A stretch of DNA of 55,017 nucleotides, taken from Bigelowiella natans CCMP2755. Lineage: Eukaryota > Cercozoa > Chlorarachniophyceae. Where the stretch lies: assembly GCA_000320545.1 (NCBI GenBank), contig ADNK01002880.1, positions 1 through 55,017 of the forward strand. Reading direction: 5' to 3'. The translations under genes were made by a program, and so were the position numbers. Shown piece by piece: positions 47,814 to 55,017 of this stretch (within the stretch, counting starts at the first letter, position 1; each line of letters begins with the position of its first letter). The notes under the pieces were generated by a model, which was given only the letters and a program-made list of their open reading frames with translations, was not told the DNA's origin and searched no databases.

Positions 47814-49490
47814 ATAATTATTTCGTATTATGTGTGTACATCTAGAGGGGGGAAGGGGGGAAGAGAACCTGCCAGGTTGTCTCGTAGCCATCGCATGTTC
47901 TTATTAAAAAGTAAAAGTAATCATAATACGCTAATGTGTTTGTATGTATGTGTGCGTGTGCGTGTGCGTGTGTGGTGTGATGGCAGTGATATGCACACAT
48001 TCTCAAACGTAAATGTTAAGATAGCGATTACTTGCGATTTTTTGGGTTGAAAACGCCTGCGTTGTTGATGAGAAGATCAATTTGCTTACAGTCCTTCTTT
48101 ACCTCATCGGCGAGGCGCCGAACCTTTATCAATAAGTTTGCAAATTTTTGAGTTGTTCAGTGCTCGTCGTCGTTATCGAGAATGCGCTACTCTTTGATAC
48201 TCTAGGAAAAAATTGTGTATGACGATTTCCTCTACGGCAAGTCCGCAGGGCTTAACTCCTTTTGACGTATTCAGTGATTTTTGCTATATCCGTAACTCCG
48301 ATCCCCAAATAAAATATCACAAGATATTATCACAAGATGGTTTGTATGTACATTTTGTTTTCGTTTCATGAGGTTGCTAAGTCATTCTCGTTGCACCCAT
48401 CTCCCTCCCCCAACCACAAAGCTTTGATAGCTAGTACTTGATCTAAGCTTTCGAAGTCAGCAATGTATCCTTGAACTCTCTCGTTTCCAGAGCGACTTTT
48501 GATGAAGTCTATGCTCTGATTATTTAACAAGATAGAAAGAAATGGGGGGGGGGAGGTAAACAATAAACAATTAAAACTTCAGAAAGGCTTTGAAGTAGCT
48601 TCATTTGTCAAATGGTATGCGTTTTAAGGGAGGATAGATCCAACTTACACCCTCCTCCCCCCCCCCCCCCCCCCTCCCTAACCTAACCGCATCCTCTTTG
48701 CTCTACTTTTGACAACCTTTTGCAAGCGCTCTTTACTACGACCGTGGATAATCACGTTGCACCCTTCCTTTGCTAATCTGTCACAACAGAAAACATCGCA
48801 CAGCCACGAACCAGCATTCAGATCATTGCCGCCCGGAGGTATCGAGTATTACACATAGCTTAATAGAAGAAATAGTCAATGACCTTGTCGCGGTATGCTG
48901 GCCAATTCCTTCGTTGGTTGTTTGGGGGGGTTGTGGGGGGGGGATTCCGACGTGTAAGCGCACACCACACACAAACACACGCTCATTGGTAAACGACGAA
49001 AGATTTTCCACGATAGTCGTCTAATCGTTAGGAAGCATCATTGCATTGTATTGTGAAGTCAGAGATACGTTTGTACATTAGGAAGTAACCATCTGTGGAT
49101 CCGGTGACGAAAGCAGTTAACCCTTTCAAGCTGCCTGACTCGCTGCTTTTTGGTTGAATTAAAAATATTGCAATGATCAACTCGCGGACGAAAAATGAAA
49201 TTCGTCTCTTCCGATCGATGGACGGTCTAAACACACCTTATAGCTCGCGGAGCTCCCAGCGCTCTATGAAGCTTCCTGTTTTGAGTAGAAACTTGGTTTG
49301 GGGGGGGAGGGCAAGGGATTTGGACGGGATTTTCTTTTCGTTTTCTCACAACTTTTTCTCCAATATCAACCAATGCGATTGTAAAAAGTTTCGTCGGACC
49401 TGCTCTTTAGCTTCCGCATTAGCGAGCTGGATGCCTTCTTCGACGCAATGCACGGTGTTGCTGATGCAACTCTCAGCAGCATTATGATCG
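45624..49490 (-). CDS. Short-chain dehydrogenase/reductase (retinol dehydrogenase/WWOX-like)
   Basis: Exons chain in phase. HNAAESCISNTVHCVEEGIQ (about 49490-49400) leads to SLKGLTAFVTGSTDG (about 49240-49095), then GIGQHTATR (about 48917-48892). The cofactor loop TGSTDGIGQ is the TGxxxGxG motif. NVIIHGRSKERLQK follows (48769 on), then the exon of VQGYIADFESLDQ (about 48520-48440) and LLINNAG (about 48100). VNVLAPFLLTSKLIP is at about 47665 and VIMVSSISQSSSL at about 47310. The catalytic Tyr/Lys lie in GYSAHNAYSISKLA (47096-47056). The tail reads ERLESKGITVNTLDPG, MLLEGWG, ACGISIEDANDQ, GDVEGVTGKYYVYR, NSFAYDK and RRKLWEHLCDATGATY, with stop at 45624. This is a classical NAD(P)-dependent SDR; the substrate is unknown. 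The N-terminal part before 49240 is unresolved and could hold a membrane anchor (FFVRELIIAIFLI). Confidence 0.85.
46191..46258. repeat. (CT)n(CA)n compound microsatellite in SDR intron
   Basis: CT repeats are directly followed by CA repeats in the intron between the FWLATSGDVEG exon and the ACGISIEDANDQ exon. Confidence 0.9.
46979..47031. repeat. (CA)n(TA)n compound microsatellite in SDR intron
   Basis: CA repeats run into TA repeats in the intron after the catalytic YSISK exon. Confidence 0.9.
47504..47812. repeat. Cluster of CT, C, CAT/CGT, ATG and CA repeats
   Basis: Within 300 bases there are (CT)n, a C run, (CAT)n(CGT)n, (GAT)n and (CA)n tracts. They surround the small SDR exon VNVLAPFLLTSKLIP. 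ORFs made of polySer or polyMet here are repeat artefacts. Confidence 0.85.
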
Positions 49491-49955
49491 AAAATAGAAG
49501 CTTCTTCTGCCAAACACACAAACACTCAAATAGGCGGTAGGACGGTGGGGAGGGTGATTCGGTAAAGGGTTCTAGTAAGCAACATTACATGAATCGATGG
49601 CTCCCTCCCTCGATCGGACATCTATTCTGGTAGTTCGTTCGATCGTAGGTTGGGAAGATCTTCTTCCTTCCTCCGAAAGGTCTTTTCTCCTCTCTTGTAC
49701 AACGACGACAAGGCTTTCTGGAAGTATTCCCAAGATAAACCCATGTAGGAAAAAGTTCCCGCAGCGACAGAAAGTAAATCGTGTCGTTGCGGCGAAAATC
49801 CCTTGCAGGCGCAGCTTCCTCAAGGCATTTACAGTTACAGGACGTTATACCTTCTCCAGCGTTTTGGGATACGAGTCGTAGTGTATGTAGGTCTACGACG
49901 TAGTTCCAGTTATAGCTTCTCTTCATAGATCTACCTGGAGTTCTACGCCTTCTAG
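49491..49955. promoter_or_regulatory. Divergent intergenic region or 5' exon of SDR gene
   Basis: The region lies between the dehydrogenase (minus) and the acyltransferase (plus). A minus ORF (49926-49585) might contain an unresolved first SDR exon, but its candidate donor at about 49590 does not give a clean phase. A promoter for the plus gene should lie here. Confidence 0.35.
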
Positions 49956-51511
49956 ATGGAGATGGCGGCCCGAATGGCGGCCCGAATGGCGTCCGCTGCC
50001 CTTCGTTCGAATCAGCGTAAAAACTCTCTATTAGTCACAACGCGCCGTTATCTGGGCAGTGCAAGTGACGCATGCGACCTCGATCGCCGCCTGGGTGACA
50101 AGGAACTCGAAGGAATGAAGAAGATCAATCTCCTCCGTCGTGAACAGAACTGGATTCATAGGCACGTCATCCCTGGAATGACCTACGTGACCTTCTTCCA
50201 AATTAGTGGGGGAAGCGATGCAGAGCCGGGGAAATTACCTACAGAATATTTACAGAATAGGTTACGAGCTATCGTGAAGGAAAACCCATGGTTAAGATCC
50301 AGACTTGCGTACTACAACCGCGAACTTGTTCTGGCGTACCATGACGAATCATCAAGCGACCTTGGCAGCGAAGCACCGAATGCAGAAGAACATGACATGA
50401 AAGATATTTTCCATATATATGACAGCAGTGATGTGCAGATAAGTGTAGATATGCCTCATTCCAAACTTCCAGAAGCTGTGTCGAGCATGTGCGTGCCCCT
50501 AGCGGCTAAAACAGTAGGGACTAATTGTCCACGATTCAAATTGAGTATAGTAAGAGATTCGGAGAATCCTCAACGATTTGCTGTCGTAGCGTCAATGTGT
50601 CACATTATGGGTAAGTGCATTCACTTATAGTTCCAAGTTATAACAGCCCTGATATAGTACTTGCTTCAGGTGATGGAGCGACATTCTACAAAATTTGGAA
50701 TATGTTTGGTCAAGATTCTGACATAACAGCACTAAATCCCAGCCGCTATATGAAAATTGAAAACACAATCAAGCAGTCATTTGGACTTCCAGAGTATAAC
50801 TTCCAATGGAAGTTTGTCTTTAACATAGTCTGGGAAAATATTATCACCCTATTCACTGGGAAAAAGCACGTAGATATGCGTGCGTTTGCAGTCAATGAGA
50901 GTTGGATTGCAGCACAGAAAGTAGCATACAAGGAAGGGGAAAGTGAAAGGAGCTCCAGTGACCCCGAGTATTTAACAACGAACGACATTCTCTCCCAGTG
51001 GATTTTGAAGTTTATAAAACCTGACATCGGAACGATTCCGCTTAATGTCAGGGTGAAATCCGAGATGGGTACGACGGGTGAGCTCCCTACTGAAAATGAC
51101 GCCGGAAATTACATTGGAGACTTGTTATTTCTCCAGGAAGACTACGAGTCTCCGGCGCTGATTCGCAAGGCCATATCCAATCGAAAAAGATCGGCTGAAC
51201 CCAAAACTAAATTGCCCGATCTGGTCGAGGTGTTTGGAAAACGGTTACACCTTGTTACGAACATATCTGGGGGATATTCCGATGTAGATCTCGACGGTTG
51301 CCACACTGTCGTTCATTACCCCATGTACGATTGGCAGACCTTGTGTTCCGAAAACAAAAGCCTCTCCATCATTTGGCGGCCATGCAAGGACAAGCTTGCC
51401 GTCATGATGACGGGGGTAGATGTGGGAGAGCGATTGGATGACGCCCTTTCAAACGGTGAGTTGGAATGGATTGACCCAGATTTCCCCATTCAGATCAACA
51501 CGAAGGAGTAA
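49956..51511 (+). CDS. HxxxDG-motif acyltransferase (BAHD/condensation-like fold)
   Basis: Two exons, 49956-50610 and 50670-51511, are separated by a 59-nt intron (gtaagt to cttcag, phase 1). The product is about 498 residues. The catalytic motif HIMGDGATFY matches the HxxxDG signature of CoA-dependent acyltransferases such as BAHD, wax-ester synthase/WS-DGAT and NRPS condensation domains. It is assembled across the splice junction. Upstream is GMTYVTFFQISGGSDAEP, then LQNRLRAIVKENPWLRSRLA, which fits the first beta strands and the 'NPWLR' helix of the family. A second-half segment, NVRVKSEMGTTGELP then NYIGDLLF, matches the conserved N-x-x-x-R region of this fold. The N-terminus (MAARMASAALRSNQRKNSLL) is Arg/Ala/Ser-rich, like a mitochondrial or plastid transit peptide. 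The acyl acceptor is unknown. Confidence 0.78.
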
Positions 51512-52659
51512 CTAGAACCCATCACGAGCCGGCGTGATGTCATGTCTAGATGTCTAGGTGTGCCTAGCGTGCTAGCGTGTCGATCTAGCTATGTGTGCAC
51601 GATTGCTTCAGTTTCCCCATCTTCGTGCGCCATGATTTAGAACGCGGCCTCCGTCTTGACCCAGCCACTTGATGAAATCCATTACACGTCATACATTCTA
51701 GCATTGTTGCATTCTAGCATCATGTGCATATCCTGTTGGCTCGCATATATTAATGTGACGATCATTGAATTAGCTTTCCATGAATGCAACTACCTAGACT
51801 ACTGTAAACAGCTAGATGGAATGCGGTTGCACAAGCTAGCAAGCATCAGTCTTCAATCGATCTAGTGTTGTATGTCGACGTCGTCAGAACAAAACACAGC
51901 TAACACACACTAATAATGTGAGACGGGTGAAATGAATCAAATTAAATATGTTCAATAATCATCTTCATGTAACTGTGCAATTCAGCCAAGCTAGCTAGCA
52001 GCGGCTACAGCGCTAATGGCGAATCTGTTGGACTATAGACATTGTTTGGTCTCCACTACTAATGCTAGAATCATGGCGAGAACACATCACGTACACGCCT
52101 GCGACGCTCGACCCGCCCTCGTTGTTCTTGTACAATGCTTGACTAAGCATTATAGCTAGCAAGCTATGGACACATGCTAGCATGTCACAGATCATCGCTA
52201 GGATGTGTTAGCGCGTGTCGCATGGTTGTACATGCTAGCATGACCAAACTACATGCACTACTAGACTAGTATAAGTGCGCGCATTTGTTGCTTCATATGC
52301 TAACATCGCGCACAGCAAGATTTCTAGACTAGTCTAGATTTCAAGATTTATTGCGATTCTGCGCTATCTAGCTATTATGCCACACATGCTGCTACAGCTA
52401 CGCGCTGCATATAATTGTATGGCATTCTAGCATTGTGCAATGCATGTGGCCATCTGAATAATAAACATTCAAAGCTGCAACTAAGACATTCCGCATGATA
52501 ATAGTATTCACGACCAAAGTGCATAATGTAACAATTCAGGACCTTACGTTGTACATATATATATATATATATATATATAGGTTGTATGTGTATAAGAAAG
52601 CTGGAAAGGTCTATGAAATCGCCCACGCAACGTTGGGAAAAGTCCTTAATTTGTTTCTC
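51512..52659. other. Convergent 3'-3' spacer, strongly CTAG-enriched island
   Basis: The spacer lies between the acyltransferase stop and the ChlD stop. I count about 26 CTAG tetramers between 51511 and 52440, against about four expected by chance. They often sit in palindromes such as catgctagcatg, tagctagc and tctagactagtctaga. Many ATGC/GCAT words are interspersed. No coding frame is credible. A (TA)n run lies at 52554-52580. Confidence 0.6.
52554..52580. repeat. (TA)n microsatellite
   Basis: A TA run lies just past the ChlD stop codon, in the presumed 3' UTR. Confidence 0.9.
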
Positions 52660-53015
52660 TTATGAGTTCTTCGCATCCGCTAGGGCATCCGACACGGAAG
52701 CTGCAATGGTGTTCTCATTCGCGTTTGGCAGATAATAGTATTTCCCCTGCGCCGCCTCCGCTATTTTCTTCGTGATTCCTGATGGGAAATAACGAGTTCA
52801 GAATACACGATGCTGTGGGAGATCTGTAACAGCCATCCGCCCTTAACATGCCGCGCAATGTCGCGCGATCGATGAGGAGCAAGGAAACCTACCTGTCGAG
52901 ACGAATTGATTCTCCGAGTCGATTACTAGCAGCTGCATGCCCAGCGCCCCAACCTGTATCCAACAGAGAGAGAACAGCATGATGCACGAGAAAGAACGAG
53001 AAAGAAAGAGAAAAT

Positions 53016-53061
<46 letters not shown>

Positions 53062-53438
53062 AGTAATGGGGGGGAGGAGACGTACACAAGAGAGCGGCTA
53101 CATACAAAATTGCGGTGGTGTTTTCGCACATGTTTTTAGGGCGATAAAACGCATAGATACACTGATTTTCGAACCTGTTTGGCCATCTCCAGCACCTCCT
53201 CATTGAGCTCGTCTTTCGTAGGTTTCTTTGGATCCTCCCCGATATATTCAGGGTCCTCTGCGATCAATAACCAGGACAAGTATTGGGAGGGAAAGGGGGC
53301 GGGATTGGATTGGGTGAATATCTGTTCATTTGTTTTCCTTATCAACTTCCTAAAAAAATCAGCCGCGCATCGATATATTGCCACAATCCTTTCACCGACG
53401 ATACGAGGAATACGTAAAGTGCATTCTCTCATATATGT

Positions 53439-53474
<36 letters not shown>

Positions 53475-53583
53475 AATGCTACTACCGTTCGAAACGCCCA
53501 GGGGCACATTGGCTCTCCCGTCCGTTACACAGACCACCATCACTCGGCTGGTGTCGCCTACACACATGGGCAAACGCACGCAT

Positions 53584-53623
<40 letters not shown>

Positions 53624-54027
53624 GACAGACATAATCAAAACCCTACTGAGAGCATTTGGTGGTGATTTGTAGTAGTAAATTTAAAAAAACAAAAACCGGG
53701 ATTATCTGCCCAATGACGACAATAGCGATCTTGCATCGGAATACAAGATGCCGCCCCCCCCCCCCTCCCCCCCCTTCTCTCTCCGCCGTTTCCTAAATAA
53801 CCAACCACCTGAGCTCATAGCGTTCAGCCCCGTCCGCATCGCAACTTCCAAGGCGTGGGCGAGGGGAGACCCTCCGCCGCACCTGTTCGGATGGAAAAAA
53901 ACGAAAAGGTTTGAGTTCGGGGAAGGGTGGCATGTGGTGGGAAGTATGCTTACGGAAGTGTTTCGAGACGATTCGTGGCCATGGCTACCGACTTGGAAGG
54001 GGGGAGGAGCACCTAAATAGAAATTCA

Positions 54028-54066
<39 letters not shown>

Positions 54067-54354
54067 GCAGCAGCAATAGTAAGTCATCAGGACGGGGTAT
54101 TTCTCCTTCGTACGCGGCGCCGTGGCGCAACAAAACGCCAGTGTGGTAGTGGCCTCCTTTTATTAATTTGCTTTCATTTGTGTCTATTTGTGTGCGTTTC
54201 TTTTTCTTTCGGCACTCTGCTCCTGGGAAGATGAAGATGCATTCTCTCTCTCTCTGGATTGGTCGGGTTACCTCCGCTTTGTTGGCGTAGAAGGGGATGA
54301 GGGCCACTTTGTCCCGCGACGTGTACGACTCAGAGAGCAGGTTGATGATAGCGC
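52660..54354 (-). CDS. CHLD: Magnesium-chelatase subunit D, C-terminal VWA domain (5' part missing)
   Basis: ChlD partners ChlI and ChlH to insert Mg2+ into protoporphyrin IX, the first committed step to chlorophyll, in the plastid. Exons on the minus strand join in phase. 54354-54272 reads GAIINLLSESYTSRDKVALI. 54012-53954 reads VLLPPSKSVAMATNRLETLP. 53882-53809 reads CGGGSPLAHALEVAMRTGLN. 53557-53486 reads DTSRVMVVCVTDGRANVPLG. 53257-53175 reads KDELNEEVLEMAKQ. 52953-52893 reads GALGMQLLVIDSENQFVSTG. 52778-52660 reads AQGKYYYLPNANENTIAAS and ends ADAKNS. These match the ChlD integrin-I/VWA domain closely. The exon with the MIDAS motif (DASGS) and the AAA+ part are not visible in 54355-55017, so they lie beyond the window after a long intron. 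Confidence 0.93.
53008..53058. repeat. (GA)n microsatellite in ChlD intron
   Basis: A GA run lies between the exons ending at 53175 and starting at 52953. It reads as (TC)n on the coding strand. Confidence 0.9.
53585..53621. repeat. (CA)n microsatellite in ChlD intron
   Basis: A CA run lies in the intron between the exons 53882-53809 and 53557-53486. Confidence 0.9.
54032..54075. repeat. (CAG)n microsatellite in ChlD intron
   Basis: A run of CAG lies upstream of the acceptor at 54013. The spliced ChlD reading frame skips it, so it is non-coding here. Confidence 0.9.
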
Positions 54355-54757
54355 CTGGGAGGGGGGATGATACGAAGGAGGGGGAGGAGGAGGAGGAGGA
54401 AGAAGAGGAGGGGAGATTGTTTTATCTGCTATGTGCTTTCAATACATGATCAAGTAGAGGGGGAAGGGGGGGGAGGGGAGAGAGACAGCCAAACTGTCTA
54501 CGAGAACGCAAAAATGTCCCAGCCACATCAATTCATGGGTCCCCCCGCTTCCATCTCCCCTCTTCGCGTTGCGCAAAGTGCCCCAGATCAAAAGTTGTCA
54601 ACAAAAATGTGCGCGCATTGCAGGTTTGATCCAGACGTGATGTGCAAGTTTTTTGAATTGTTTGCATTCCAATGCTCTCATTGTTGGCTTGCTTGACCTC
54701 ATCGAATTCTTTCATCTCCTCTGTCCACTAACTGACCGAGGAGAGAAGAAGTCAGTG

Positions 54758-55017
54758 ATGCATGATTTAGCAGACCATCATTTCAGTGTTTCTGCAGGTG
54801 ATGATGCACCTCATCTTGCTCAACACGGCAGCGCAAAACTAGTCAATGTGCAAACACGTTGTTCCTGCAATCCCACCATTTGGGAGCACGAAAACCTGGC
54901 TGTGTGGCTTGACACAACATCAAGACAACTAGGCGTGGGCATTTCTTTGGAGCTTGAGCGGTCGAGTGGCATTCGAACAATTTCCTCATTCCCACGCCAT
55001 GGGCTCGGACTAAACTT
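54758..55017 (+). CDS. Unassigned ORF open to the window edge, antisense to ChlD
   Basis: From the ATG at 54758 the frame stays open for 86 codons to the end (MHDLADHHFSVSAGDDAPHL at the start, then NPTIWEHENLAVWLDTTSRQ). The composition is mixed and protein-like, not low-complexity, with Cys, Trp and His. It lies where a long ChlD intron should be, on the opposite strand. It could be part of a mobile element, a nested gene or chance. No family was recognised. Confidence 0.25.
   Translation, partial: MHDLADHHFSVSAGDDAPHLAQHGSAKLVNVQTRCSCNPTIWEHENLAVWLDTTSRQLGVGISLELERSSGIRTISSFPRHGLGLN

Noticed and set aside
47560-47817. ORF with polySer, polyMet and poly-(Thr-His) runs
   Set aside because: It is made of (CAT)n, (ATG)n and (CA)n repeats inside the dehydrogenase gene, antisense to a real exon.
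53702-54307. 201-codon minus ORF with polyCys/Leu and the ChlD segment
   Set aside because: It reads through introns of ChlD; splicing removes the CAG-repeat and low-complexity parts and restores the family sequence.

Overview
The window is nuclear DNA from an intron-rich, photosynthetic protist, most likely an alga. Genes are split by many short GT-AG introns, many of which carry (TA)n, (CA)n or (CT)n microsatellites. A magnesium-chelatase D subunit gene at the right end shows that the organism makes chlorophyll. The Ser/Thr/Pro-rich linker in the large receptor-like protein would suit a stramenopile or haptophyte, but I cannot assign a lineage from this sequence alone. Gene models below were built by hand from family similarity, splice consensus and codon phase. 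Starts and some inner exons are approximate.

Layout from left to right. 1-5.5 kb: pyruvate kinase (-), running off the left edge. 6.6-9.0 kb: unknown multi-exon gene (-). 9.7-10.3 kb: small secreted protein (+). 11.2-13.9 kb: signal-peptide JmjC protein (-). 14.2-14.8 kb: hotdog thioesterase (+). 15.4-19.3 kb: FHA-TPR-SWIM-PADR1 protein (-). 19.5-23.6 kb: SLC35B-type nucleotide-sugar/PAPS transporter (+). 24.4-32.8 kb: SF2/SNF2-like helicase whose last exons encode an AlkA-type DNA glycosylase, apparently one gene (-). 33.0-35.3 kb: unknown gene (-). 36.8-44.7 kb: secreted or membrane polycystin/REJ-like receptor with beta-propeller-type repeats (+). 45.6-49.5 kb: short-chain dehydrogenase (-). 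50.0-51.5 kb: HxxxDG acyltransferase (+). 52.7-54.4 kb: ChlD C-terminal VWA domain (-), 5' part not seen.

Two neighbouring loci look like DNA-damage or chromatin proteins with unusual domain fusions: the FHA-TPR-SWIM-PADR1 protein and the helicase-glycosylase. The helicase-glycosylase join rests on a strong donor, a strong acceptor and matching phase, so it can be tested with one cDNA.

Most gene pairs are convergent or divergent. All five convergent 3'-3' spacers, plus the 3' flank of the 6.6 kb gene, hold longish non-coding stretches. Several of these are clearly enriched in the short palindromes CTAG and GCATGC, most strongly at 51.5-52.4 kb. Divergent spacers and gene interiors are not visibly enriched.
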